Source: Luteipulveratus flavus
Lineage (GTDB): Bacteria; Actinomycetota; Actinomycetes; Actinomycetales; Dermatophilaceae
DNA length: 64,000 bases
Reading direction: 5' to 3'
Assembly: GCF_029439465.1 (NCBI RefSeq)
Contig: NZ_JAROAV010000023.1
Location: 62,001 to 126,000 of the forward strand
Both the position numbers and the translations under genes were made by a program. Under the pieces are notes generated by a model that searched no databases, had not been told where the DNA came from, and was given only the letters and a program-made list of their open reading frames with translations. Of the stretch, positions 50,715 to 58,537 are shown piece after piece. Within the stretch, counting starts at the first letter, position 1. Each line of letters begins with the position of its first letter.

Positions 50715-52558
50715 GACGCCTCCGCTGCCATCTGGTACCCGGACGCCTGGGCGCGGAACAGCTCGGCGTACAGCCCGTCGAGAGCGAGCAGGGCATCGTG
50801 GGTGCCGGACTCACCGACCCGCCCGTCCACCAGCGTCACCAGCAGATCGGCGTCCCGCAGCGCACCGAGCCGGTGGGAGACCAGCAGGTTCGTCCGGCCG
50901 TGGCGGGCACGGGCCAGGCACTGGTGCAGGTCCCGCTCCGCCGCCGGGTCGAGGCCGGACGACGGCTCGTCGAGGATCATCAGGTCGCGGTCGGCGCGCA
51001 TCAGCGCCCGCGCCGTCGCCAGCTTCTGCCACTGCCCGCCGGACAGGTACGAGCCGTGCACCTCGGGCTGCGCGGCGTCGTCCTCGGAGCCCGCCGAGTC
51101 GTCGAAGAACACCCGGCTGAGCAACGTGTCGTAGCCGCGCGGCAGGCGCTCCAGATCAGCGGCGATCCCGGCCCGCTCGGCCGCCGCGCGAACCTCCTCG
51201 CCCGCGTGCGGACGGACCAGCAGGTCACGGTCCCCGACCGCGATGTTCTCCGTCGCCGACAGCTCGTAGGACATGAAGTCCTGGAACACCGCACCGAGAC
51301 GCTCGCGGAGGACGTCGGGCCGCACCTGGGCGAGGTCCACGCCGTCCCAGAGGATGCGTCCGCGGGTCGGCTCGTAGAAGCGGCACAGCAGCTTGACCAG
51401 CGTGCTCTTGCCCGCGCCGTTGCGCCCGACCAGGCCGACGGACGACCCGGCCGGGATGGTCAGGCTCACCCCGCGCAGCACCCACGGCGAGTCCTCGGTG
51501 TACCGGAACCACACGTCGTCCAGCACGATGGCCGAACGAAGGGGCTCCAGCGTCTCGATCGCCGGGGCAGCGGCGCTCCGGCCTCCGTCGTCGGTCGCGA
51601 GCACCTCCAGGTGGTAGCGGAAGACGGAGGTGGCGTGGTGCAGCACCCCGAGCGCGGTGACCGCGCCGGCGAGCGCGCTCTGCAGCCCGGCGATGGCCGC
51701 GACGACGAGCGACACCTCGCCGACCGACACCGATCCCTCGGCCGCACGGGCCACGGCCCACACCAGTCCGAGTGCGGCGACGGCGGCGGTCATGACCGAG
51801 AGGCCGCCCTGCAGTACGAGGTCCCGGTGGTCGACCGCGCGCCGCATCGCATCGGCTCGGCGCCGCTCGGTCAGCATGCGATCGGCGAAGAACGTCCCGA
51901 GGCCGAAGAGCCGAATCTCCTTGGCGGCCTGAACATCCGACAGCAGCGAGGTGTAGAAGAACTCACGCCGCTCGATCGGCTCGGTCTGCCACTCGGCCTG
52001 CATCCTGCGACGGTTCAGGCGCAGCTCGGCGAGGAGCGCGGGCACCGCGGCGACGACGACGGCGGCCGTGAGCAGCGGCGACACGACGAGCAGGGCGCCC
52101 ACCATGCCCGCGGTCGTGAGGGCTGCGCGAGCGAGCCCGAGCGACCCTCGCACGATGCTCCCGGGCGAGTTGCCGCCGGCGCTCTCCGCCAGCCGCAGCC
52201 GGCTCTGGAACCGCGGGTCCTCGAAGCGCGCGATGCCCTGCAGCCCCTGGACCGCCGCGAACAGGTCCTGCTTGGCGAGCCGGCCCGCACGACGGCCGAG
52301 CTCGGCCTCGAGGTAGGTCCCCACGGGTCCGGCCGCGCCGAGCACGACGGCCACCCCCGCCAGGCCGAGGAGCGGAGGCAGCAGGACGGACCACGCGGCG
52401 TGGGCCGACACCGCGTCGAGCAGGGTCTTGGTCAGCAGGGCCGCCGCCACCGGCGCGAGTCCGCTCGCCGCACTGATCGCCCAGCTGCCGGCCAGATGCC
52501 AGGGCGCGGATCTCCCGACGAGGCGCAAGGCCTCGAACGTGGGCCGCGTACGGGTCAT
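50711..52558 (-). CDS. ABC transporter, fused permease-ATPase (exporter)
   Basis: Protein of 615 aa. The N-terminal six-helix export domain is followed by an ATPase domain with Walker A GRNGAGKST, signature YLSGGQWQK, Walker B LMILDEPSSGLD and H-loop LVSHRLG. There is no N-terminal C39 peptidase domain, so leader removal needs a separate enzyme, consistent with the adjacent S26 peptidase. Likely exports the six-Cys peptide. Start at 52558 touches the stop of the thioredoxin-like gene. Confidence 0.92.
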   Translation of the reverse strand: MTRTRPTFEALRLVGRSAPWHLAGSWAISAASGLAPVAAALLTKTLLDAVSAHAAWSVLLPPLLGLAGVAVVLGAAGPVGTYLEAELGRRAGRLAKQDLFAAVQGLQGIARFEDPRFQSRLRLAESAGGNSPGSIVRGSLGLARAALTTAGMVGALLVVSPLLTAAVVVAAVPALLAELRLNRRRMQAEWQTEPIERREFFYTSLLSDVQAAKEIRLFGLGTFFADRMLTERRRADAMRRAVDHRDLVLQGGLSVMTAAVAALGLVWAVARAAEGSVSVGEVSLVVAAIAGLQSALAGAVTALGVLHHATSVFRYHLEVLATDDGGRSAAAPAIETLEPLRSAIVLDDVWFRYTEDSPWVLRGVSLTIPAGSSVGLVGRNGAGKSTLVKLLCRFYEPTRGRILWDGVDLAQVRPDVLRERLGAVFQDFMSYELSATENIAVGDRDLLVRPHAGEEVRAAAERAGIAADLERLPRGYDTLLSRVFFDDSAGSEDDAAQPEVHGSYLSGGQWQKLATARALMRADRDLMILDEPSSGLDPAAERDLHQCLARARHGRTNLLVSHRLGALRDADLLVTLVDGRVGESGTHDALLALDGLYAELFRAQASGYQMAAEAS

Positions 52559-53103
52559 CACACGGCCTGGAGCCGGGGCAGGGAGGCGACGGTGTGGCCG
52601 CCGGCCTGGACGACGCCGTCCCCGTCGAGGACGAACATCGCGGGGTAGGCGCTCACCCCGAAGGCCTGCACGATCTCGTCGCCGGGCCGGGCGATCACGA
52701 CGGGGGTCCTCGCCTTCAGCCGGGTGACCATCTCGGCGCGCTCCTGCGGGGAGTCCCCGTCGTCGAGCACGACGGCCAGGGTTCGAGCGTCCTGCGGGAG
52801 CCGCTCGAGGAAGAGCGGGAGCTGCTCGTGGCACGGCGGGCAGGTGGGCGAGAAGAACCCGACGTAGGTCGTCCCGGCGACGGCGCTCTGCTGGTCGACC
52901 TCGTCGCCCGAGGTCGTGGTCGCGGTGAACCCGCCGATCTGCTGCCCCGGCGCGAGCTCGGTCTCGTCGGTGTCCCCGATGGGCCTCACCGCGTCCAGCC
53001 GCTCCTGGTGCTCACGCAGGCGGCGCAGGACGGCGACGAGCAGCAGGAGGTTCGCGACGCAGGCCATGGCCAGCAGGACGACGGCTCCGGTGAGCAACGA
53101 CAT
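52558..53103 (-). CDS. Membrane-anchored thioredoxin-like (TlpA/MauD-type) protein
   Basis: Protein of 181 aa. N-terminal membrane anchor (residues 3-27), then a thioredoxin fold facing outside with the active site FFSPTCPPCHEQLP (Cys88-Pro-Pro-Cys91) and the cis-Pro region SAYPAMFVLD. CPPC is common in disulfide-handling MauD/TlpA-like proteins. With the MauE-like neighbour it would form or proofread disulfides in the exported peptide. AGGAG ribosome site precedes the ATG. Confidence 0.88.
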   Translation of the reverse strand: MSLLTGAVVLLAMACVANLLLLVAVLRRLREHQERLDAVRPIGDTDETELAPGQQIGGFTATTTSGDEVDQQSAVAGTTYVGFFSPTCPPCHEQLPLFLERLPQDARTLAVVLDDGDSPQERAEMVTRLKARTPVVIARPGDEIVQAFGVSAYPAMFVLDGDGVVQAGGHTVASLPRLQAV

Positions 53104-53134
53104 GGGACTCCTCGATTCGGGCTGGTCGGGCGGA

Positions 53135-53683
53135 TCAGGACAACCGGTGGGAGGCGGTCCGTCGATCGGGTGGGCTCCACAGCTCGAGCAGCGGGTCGAG
53201 GAAGACCACCAGGAGGCCGACCCCCGCACCTGCACCGAGGGCGACCAGCGCGCTCCCCGGGCTGGTGTCGGACGAGGTCGCAGCGGTCACGGCACCGAGC
53301 ACGGCGGCCCCGGTGAGACCAGCGTTGCGCCACACCACGCGTCGACTCAGCGGGACGTCCTTGCGGCCGAAGCAGGCGCACGTGGCGCCTCGGGTACCCC
53401 GGTGCAGGACGAGCGCGGCGGCGGCGCCGAGCCCGGCGAACAGGACGGCGGCGGCAACGAAGGTCACCCGCAGCACGGTCCCGCCGGCCAGGGCCAGGCC
53501 GACGGCGACGGCGGCCTCGAGGAGAAGGACCGCCACGGCGACGGGCGCGACCAGGCGGGCCGGCACGATCCGCCAGTGGCGCAGCGAGTCGGTGAACTGC
53601 CCGAGCGCCGTGCTCTTGGAGACCAGGGCGATGGCCAGCACCACGACCAGCAGCGCCCGCGTTCCCAGCGTCAGACAGTCCAC
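53135..53683 (-). CDS. MauE/DoxX-type redox membrane protein
   Basis: Protein of 182 aa with four to five helices. The CACFG motif (Cys102, Cys104) matches the C-x-C-F-G of MauE. MauE is needed in methylotrophs for disulfide maturation of the methylamine dehydrogenase small subunit, and MauE-type proteins elsewhere act as VKOR/DsbB-like partners of thioredoxin proteins. First gene of the peptide operon. GTG start with AGGGGG upstream. No mauA/mauB genes are present, so the substrate here is most likely the six-Cys peptide. Confidence 0.85.
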   Translation of the reverse strand: MDCLTLGTRALLVVVLAIALVSKSTALGQFTDSLRHWRIVPARLVAPVAVAVLLLEAAVAVGLALAGGTVLRVTFVAAAVLFAGLGAAAALVLHRGTRGATCACFGRKDVPLSRRVVWRNAGLTGAAVLGAVTAATSSDTSPGSALVALGAGAGVGLLVVFLDPLLELWSPPDRRTASHRLS

Positions 53684-53724
53684 CCTGACCCCCTTCGATG
53701 CTCCGGTCGAGCACGACAACCGGG

Positions 53725-53770
53725 ACGCTAGGACGCGACGATGCCAGGGTGCGCATACGCGGTGCATACG
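53725..53770 (-). promoter_or_regulatory. Candidate SARP-controlled promoter of the peptide operon
   Basis: On the minus strand, CGTATGC occurs twice exactly 11 bp apart (53770-53764 and 53759-53753). TAGCGT (53730-53725) is a plausible -10, and the mauE-like GTG follows about 42 nt later. SARPs bind direct heptamers with 11-bp pitch near the -35. The gap from the second heptamer to TAGCGT (22 nt) is longer than the usual 8 nt, so another -10 such as CATCGT (53742-53737) is possible. Confidence 0.5.
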
Positions 53771-53805
53771 GTCCGGCGTCGCCCCGGACGACGGGGAGCA
53801 CGACA

Positions 53806-53839
53806 GGACCCACCGACCCCGTTCGGGGTCGGTGGGTCC
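53806..53839. terminator. Hairpin between peptide operon promoter and 53.9-kb gene
   Basis: Perfect 15-bp arms GGACCCACCGACCCC and complement with GTTC tetraloop. It lies 35 nt past the stop of the minus-strand helical protein gene and insulates the peptide operon. Confidence 0.8.
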
Positions 53840-53874
53840 GTGACGTGCGTGCTGCGGGGGCCCGGAGGGCCGCC

Positions 53875-54699
53875 TCAGCCGGCGGAGTGGCGGCCGCGGG
53901 TGGCGCCACCCGGACCGGCGAGCTCCGCCTGCGTGGCGCGCTCGGTGTCACCCACCAGGTCGCCGGTGCTCGCCTGGGTCGGGTTGACCGGCGTCGGCTC
54001 CTGGTTCGGCTCCGCCTGGTGCCACGGGTCCGACTTCTTCTTCTGCTGACCGCTGACGTAGAGCGCGGCCGCGCCTGCGAGCGCGATGACGCCCACGGCG
54101 ATCAGCAGCTTGCCCTTCTTCTTGCGCTTGACCACGCCCGGCGCGACCCGCGCGACGGTGTCCTGCGCCGGCTCGGGCAGCTTCGCCACCGCGGCACTCG
54201 TCGTCGCGGCGGCCGCGGCGATGGCGTTCTGGATGCGCGGCATCCACTCGTCGGAGAACAGCGAGGACGCCTGGTCCTTGGTCAGACCGGCGTCCTGGGC
54301 CTTCTCGATCGCCGGGGCGGCGAACGCAGCGGCCTTCTCACGAGCCGGCGCAGCGGACGCGGCGACCTTGTCCTTCGCGGGAGCCGCGGCGGCGGCCACC
54401 TTGTCCTTGGCGGGCACGGCGAACGCGGCGACCTTCTCGCGGGCGTCGGAGTCCTTCGCGCGTGAGATGACCGTGTGCACCTTCGGCTGCGCTGCCTCCT
54501 TGGTCCGCTCGGCCACCGGGGCTGCTGTGTCCTTGGCCTTGTCCAGAGCGGCCCGAGCGGCCGGTGCGGCGCGGTCGACGGCGTCCTCCACGTAGGGGGT
54601 CACCTTCTCCTTCACCGAGCCCAGCGCGTCGACGGCCGCCGAGGTGAGGTCGTCGGCCCGGTCTCGCACCTTCTCTGAACGGGACTTGCGGAACGGCAT
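53875..54699 (-). CDS. Ala/Lys-rich helical repeat protein with C-terminal membrane helix
   Basis: Protein of 274 aa. The N-terminal about 150 residues are amphipathic Ala/Lys/Asp helix with repeated 12-residue units (VPAKDKVAAAAA, APAKDKVAASAA, APAREKAAAFAA). A basic KRKKKGK then precedes one membrane helix (LLIAVGVIALAGAAALYVSG) and an extracytoplasmic acidic tail. The repeat pattern resembles stress or LEA-like helices. Found next to ppiA, as unrelated small membrane proteins are in other actinobacteria. GAGGAGG ribosome site. Confidence 0.7.
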   Translation of the reverse strand: MPFRKSRSEKVRDRADDLTSAAVDALGSVKEKVTPYVEDAVDRAAPAARAALDKAKDTAAPVAERTKEAAQPKVHTVISRAKDSDAREKVAAFAVPAKDKVAAAAAPAKDKVAASAAPAREKAAAFAAPAIEKAQDAGLTKDQASSLFSDEWMPRIQNAIAAAAATTSAAVAKLPEPAQDTVARVAPGVVKRKKKGKLLIAVGVIALAGAAALYVSGQQKKKSDPWHQAEPNQEPTPVNPTQASTGDLVGDTERATQAELAGPGGATRGRHSAG

Positions 54700-54844
54700 G
54701 AGTCCTCCTCGCCTGTCGATGTTCCGGCCCATACTGCCTGGTTCTCCTATGCCCCTGCCAGGAGGCACCCAAACCCCGGCCCGGTCACCGCAGCGGTCGT
54801 GTCCGCCCCGTGGACGCCCGTACGTCGCGTGAAACACTGACGGC

Positions 54845-55363
54845 ATGAATGCGACGCTGCACACCAACCACGGCGACATCAACGTGACGCTGTTCCCGAA
54901 CGAGGCGCCGACCACGGTGGCCAACTTCGTCGGTCTCGCCACGGGCGAGAAGGAGTACAAGGACGACGCCGGGCGCACCAGCCCCACGCCCTTCTACGAC
55001 GGTCTGACGTTCCACCGCATCATCCCCGGCTTCATGATCCAGGGCGGCGACCCCAAGGGCATCGGCATCGGCGGCCCGGGCTACGAGTTCGACGACGAGA
55101 TCCACCCGGACAAGAACTTCAACGCCCCGTACGTCCTGGCCATGGCCAACGCCGGCAAGCGCGGCGGCAAGGGCACCAACGGCTCGCAGTTCTTCATCAC
55201 CGTCGGCGCGACGAGCTGGCTGCAGGGCAAGCACACGATCTTCGGCGAGGTCGCCGACGGCCCGTCCCGTGAGGTCGTCGACAAGATCGCCGCCGTCCGT
55301 ACGGGCGCGCAGGACAAGCCGGTCGACCCGGTCGTCATCGAGCGCGTGTCCGTCGAGCGCTGA
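54845..55363 (+). CDS. ppiA: Peptidyl-prolyl cis-trans isomerase, cyclophilin type
   Basis: Protein of 172 aa, cytoplasmic cyclophilin. YDGLTFHRIIPGFMIQGGDP (catalytic Arg in FHR) and GTNGSQFFIT are the family signatures. Catalyses proline isomerisation in folding. The conserved position in the origin region matches M. tuberculosis ppiA. AACACT ends 6 nt before the ATG, suggesting a leaderless transcript. Confidence 0.96.
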   Translation: MNATLHTNHGDINVTLFPNEAPTTVANFVGLATGEKEYKDDAGRTSPTPFYDGLTFHRIIPGFMIQGGDPKGIGIGGPGYEFDDEIHPDKNFNAPYVLAMANAGKRGGKGTNGSQFFITVGATSWLQGKHTIFGEVADGPSREVVDKIAAVRTGAQDKPVDPVVIERVSVER

Positions 55364-55389
55364 CCGAGCACGACCCGAGGTAGACCCCC

Positions 55390-56295
55390 ATGTCGTCCCC
55401 GACCGGCCCGACCGCCGAGCCGCCCGCCGAGGCGCCACCCACCTGTCCCCGTCACCCGGACCAGGTCGCGTACGTCCGCTGCCAGCGGTGCAACCGGCCG
55501 ACCTGCCCGGCGTGCCAGCGCCCGGCGTCCGTCGGCATCCAGTGCGTCGACTGCGTCAAGGAGCAGCAACGCTCGTCGCCGGTGACGCGCAGCATCTTCG
55601 GCGGCCGGGCCGTGTCGGGACGACCAGTCGTCACGATCGCGCTCATCGCGATCTGCGTGGTCGTGTACGTCGGTCAGCTGAGCACCGACCGCGTCACGGC
55701 CGACCTGCAGTTCGCGCCCGTCCTCGGTCGGGACGAGCCGTGGCGCTTCCTCACCGCGGCGTTCCTGCACGACCCGAACTCGATCCTGCACATCCTGTTC
55801 AACATGTACGCCCTGTGGATCTGCGGGCAGTACCTCGAGCCGATGCTGGGCCGGGCCCGCTTCCTCGCGCTCTACCTCGTGTCCGCCGTGGGCGGCTCGG
55901 TCGGGTACGCCCTGCTCGCCTCGACGCCGGCCACCGCCGAGCAGTGGCAGGACAGCGGCTGGTTCACCCCGACGGTGGGCGCGTCCGGCGCGGTGTTCGG
56001 CCTGTTCGCGGCGGTCGTGGTGCTCAACCGGCACCTCGGTCGCGAGATCGGGCCGATGCTGACGATGATCGCGATCAACGCCGCGATCCCGTTCTTCGTG
56101 AGCAACATCGCCTGGCAGGCGCACCTGGGTGGCGCGGTGACCGGCGCGGCCGTGGCGGCGGTGATCGCCGTTCTCGGCCGAGACCGGCGACAGCTGCACT
56201 GGGGCGCTCTCGCGGGCGTGCTCCTGGTGCTGGCCGTCCTCGCGGTGATCCGCTACCAGACCGTCACCCTCCCGCCCGGTCTGATCATGGGCTGA
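55390..56295 (+). CDS. Rhomboid intramembrane serine protease with zinc-finger N-terminus
   Basis: Protein of 301 aa. Residues 19-55 form a cysteine-rich B-box-like zinc finger (Cys19, His22, Cys31, Cys34, Cys39, Cys42, Cys52, Cys55). Six helices follow, with HILFNMYALWICG, catalytic Ser199 in VGASGAVFG and His245 in WQAHLGG. It cleaves transmembrane substrates inside the membrane; substrates unknown. Follows ppiA by 26 nt. Confidence 0.94.
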   Translation: MSSPTGPTAEPPAEAPPTCPRHPDQVAYVRCQRCNRPTCPACQRPASVGIQCVDCVKEQQRSSPVTRSIFGGRAVSGRPVVTIALIAICVVVYVGQLSTDRVTADLQFAPVLGRDEPWRFLTAAFLHDPNSILHILFNMYALWICGQYLEPMLGRARFLALYLVSAVGGSVGYALLASTPATAEQWQDSGWFTPTVGASGAVFGLFAAVVVLNRHLGREIGPMLTMIAINAAIPFFVSNIAWQAHLGGAVTGAAVAAVIAVLGRDRRQLHWGALAGVLLVLAVLAVIRYQTVTLPPGLIMG

Positions 56296-56348
56296 CCGTT
56301 CCCCACAGGAACGACGGGGGGCCTCCGGGCGCTCCTGCGCCGATCCGC

Positions 56349-56422
56349 TGTGGACGACCCGCGCACCACCGGAGTTACACCGCTGTGGTTTATCCACCGC
56401 CTGTGGACAACCATGTGGACAA
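56349..56422. other. Cluster of DnaA-box-like nonamers
   Basis: Within 74 bp: TGTGGACGA (56349-56357), TTATCCACC (56390-56398), TGTGGACAA (56402-56410) and TGTGGACAA (56414-56422). The last two are exact complements of TTGTCCACA, the preferred actinobacterial DnaA box. They lie between the convergent rhomboid and crgA genes. This is not the dnaA-dnaN oriC, so a secondary DnaA-binding or titration site is suggested. Confidence 0.6.
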
Positions 56423-56443
56423 CGTGTGGGAGCCGCACCGACG

Positions 56444-56476
56444 AAGGCCCGCCTCCCGGTGCGGGAGGCGGGCCTT
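56444..56476. terminator. Bidirectional terminator between rhomboid and crgA
   Basis: Perfect 15-bp arms AAGGCCCGCCTCCCG and complement with a 3-nt loop, followed by T residues on the right and preceded by A on the left. It lies between convergent genes. Confidence 0.88.
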
Positions 56477-56493
56477 TCGGCGTACGGACGGTG

Positions 56494-56922
56494 TCAGCGC
56501 CAGCGGGTCGTCATCGCGAAGCCGACCATGATGAGGGCGAACCCGATGGCCAGGTTGCCGTAGCTGATCCCCGGGATCGGTGCCTTGCCGTTGGCCAGGT
56601 AGAAGACGACGATCCAGATCAGGCCGACGACCATGAGGCCGAGCATGACGACCTTGAACAGCGTCGAGCTCGGACCGCCGGGGACCTTCTGCGGGCGGTC
56701 GCCACGGCGAGAGGTCTTGGCGGGCTCGGCGTCGTCGGCCTTGCTCGCGCCGGCCGCCTTCGCTCCGCTCGCCTTGGCTGCGCTCCCCTTGGTGCCGGAG
56801 GCCTTCGCGCCTGCGGAGGCCTTCTTCGCATCCTGGTGTGCCGTCTCCGAGGACGCCTTCGACGCGCCTGCGTCGACATCACCTCCGGCGCCGGCCCTGT
56901 CCTTCTCCTCGGACGTGCTCAC
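56494..56922 (-). CDS. crgA: Cell division protein CrgA
   Basis: Protein of 142 aa. CrgA is a small actinobacterial divisome protein that interacts with FtsZ, FtsI and FtsQ. The C-terminal about 65 residues have the two CrgA helices (FKVVMLGLMVVGLIWIVVFY and LAIGFALIMVGFAMTTRWR) with IPGISYGN between. The N-terminal about 75 residues are an unusually long Ala/Lys/Ser-rich extension compared with mycobacterial CrgA (93 aa). GTG start with AAGGAG upstream. Confidence 0.93.
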   Translation of the reverse strand: MSTSEEKDRAGAGGDVDAGASKASSETAHQDAKKASAGAKASGTKGSAAKASGAKAAGASKADDAEPAKTSRRGDRPQKVPGGPSSTLFKVVMLGLMVVGLIWIVVFYLANGKAPIPGISYGNLAIGFALIMVGFAMTTRWR

Positions 56923-57111
56923 GCCCTGACTCCTTCGCTCGGGTGACTCATGTCGTCCACCGGACCGGATCTGCGGGCACACCCGGGTGCCGCCCCGGCC
57001 GGCGGTTAGGCTACAGCCTAGTTCACCCGGCTCTCGCCCACGGTGGCGTCGCTGCGGCGAGCATCCTGCTGTGAGCAGGTGAGAGCGCCCCTGCTACCTC
57101 GGAGTCCGCGC

Positions 57112-57858
57112 ATGTCGAGCACGACCACCCCCCGACGCCGTCGCGCCTGGGCGTACGTCGTGCCGTTCGTCGCCGTGGCGGCCGGTCTGCTGTTCGGTAC
57201 CAGCGCCAACGTGTCCGAGGGCACCGACCTGCGGCCCGGGCAGACCTCGCTGGTCGGCGTCGTCCAGGACGCCAACCGGAAGGTCGCGGGCCAGCAGCGC
57301 GACGTCCAGGGTCTGCGCAACGAGGTCACCACGCTCACCAAGGCCAACGCGAGCGCGCCCGGCAGCGTCGAGCTGCGGTCGCTGACCCAGCGCGCCGACG
57401 CGGTCGCGCCGGACGCCGGCCTCACGGCGGTCAAGGGTCGCGGCCTGAAGGTCACCCTCGACGACTCCGACCGGACGGTCGAGGACCTCCCCAAGGACGG
57501 CAACGTCGACTGGCTCGTGGTGCACCAGCAGGACGTCCAGGCCGTGGTCAACGCCCTGTGGCAGAGCGGCGCGACCTCGATGATGCTGATGGACCAGCGG
57601 GTCATCTCGACCAGCGCGGTGCGGTGCGTCGGCAACACCTTGATCCTGCAGGGCCGGGTGTACTCCCCGCCCTTCACCATCACCGCGATCGGCGACCCGG
57701 GCGCGCTCAAGCGCGGCCTGGACGACGACCTGGACGTGAGCGACTACCGCGAGCGCTCCGACCTGGCGGGCGTCACCTACGACGTGAAGTCCGTGACCGC
57801 CTCCTTCCCCGCGTACGCCGGCTCGCTGAGCCTGCACCACGCGCGTCCGAAGGGCTGA
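57112..57858 (+). CDS. DUF881-family protein
   Basis: Protein of 248 aa. One N-terminal membrane helix (AWAYVVPFVAVAAGLLFGT), a coiled-coil segment (about residues 45-80) and the DUF881 domain (GRGLKVTLDDSD, LVVHQQDVQAVVNALWQSG, ILQGRVYSPPFTITAIGD). Positional equivalent of Rv0012 between crgA and trpG. Function unknown, probably division or envelope related. Its stop is 3 nt before the pabA-like GTG. Confidence 0.92.
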   Translation: MSSTTTPRRRRAWAYVVPFVAVAAGLLFGTSANVSEGTDLRPGQTSLVGVVQDANRKVAGQQRDVQGLRNEVTTLTKANASAPGSVELRSLTQRADAVAPDAGLTAVKGRGLKVTLDDSDRTVEDLPKDGNVDWLVVHQQDVQAVVNALWQSGATSMMLMDQRVISTSAVRCVGNTLILQGRVYSPPFTITAIGDPGALKRGLDDDLDVSDYRERSDLAGVTYDVKSVTASFPAYAGSLSLHHARPKG

Positions 57859-57861
57859 GCC

Positions 57862-58503
57862 GTGGCGGCCACCCGCGTCCTCGTCGTCGACAACTACGAC
57901 AGCTTCGTCTTCACGATCGTCGGCTACCTCGAGCAGCTCGGCGCCGACTGCACCGTGGTCCGCAACGACGCGGTCAGTACGGCGCAGGCCGCGGAGTACG
58001 ACGGGGTGCTGGTCTCCCCGGGGCCGGGGACTCCCGAGGAGGCGGGCGTGTCGATGGCGATGATCGAGGCGTGCGGCGAGCGGGAGCAGCCCATGCTCGG
58101 GGTCTGCCTGGGTCACCAGGCGCTCGGTGTCGTGCTGGGTGCGGTGGTGGACCGGGCGCCGGAGCTGCTGCACGGCAAGACGTCCCGGGTGCAGCACGAC
58201 GGGGCCGGGGTGCTGGCGGGGCTGCCGTCACCGTTCACCGCGACGCGCTACCACTCGCTGACCATCGACCCGGCCACCGTGCCGGACGAGCTGGTCGTCA
58301 CCGCCCGGACCTCGACCGGCGTGATCATGGCGGCCCAGCACCGCAGCCTGCCGCTGCACGGGCTGCAGTTCCATCCCGAGAGCGTGCTGACCGAGGGCGG
58401 TCACCGGATGCTCGCGAACTGGCTGGCCATCTGCGGTGACGAGGGCGCGGTCGCGCGGTCCCACGGTCTGGCGCCGCTGGTGCACCGCGCCGTCACCGCC
58501 TGA
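57862..58503 (+). CDS. pabA: Aminodeoxychorismate/anthranilate synthase glutamine amidotransferase
   Basis: Class I glutaminase subunit of 213 aa that supplies ammonia to the chorismate-using partner for folate (PabB) or tryptophan (TrpE) synthesis. Start VLVVDNYDSFVFTI, oxyanion loop SPGPGTPEEAG, nucleophile Cys in GVCLGHQALG and His/Glu in LQFHPES. The partner subunit is not in the window, and sequence does not separate PabA from TrpG; in M. tuberculosis the gene at this position is trpG. Confidence 0.93.
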   Translation: MAATRVLVVDNYDSFVFTIVGYLEQLGADCTVVRNDAVSTAQAAEYDGVLVSPGPGTPEEAGVSMAMIEACGEREQPMLGVCLGHQALGVVLGAVVDRAPELLHGKTSRVQHDGAGVLAGLPSPFTATRYHSLTIDPATVPDELVVTARTSTGVIMAAQHRSLPLHGLQFHPESVLTEGGHRMLANWLAICGDEGAVARSHGLAPLVHRAVTA

Positions 58504-58537
58504 CCCGGACGGGCACCGTTTCGCCGGGGTGTCCGCC

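Noticed and set aside
53135-53683. Methylamine dehydrogenase (mau) cluster
   Set aside because: MauE- and MauD-like proteins are present but no mauA, mauB or mauG; the partner genes are an exporter, a peptidase and a Cys-rich peptide.
57007-57020. TAGGCT-AC-AGCCTA palindrome as an IdeR/DtxR iron box
   Set aside because: The arms do not align with the 19-bp TTAGGTTAG-type consensus, and the flanking genes (crgA, DUF881) are not iron genes.
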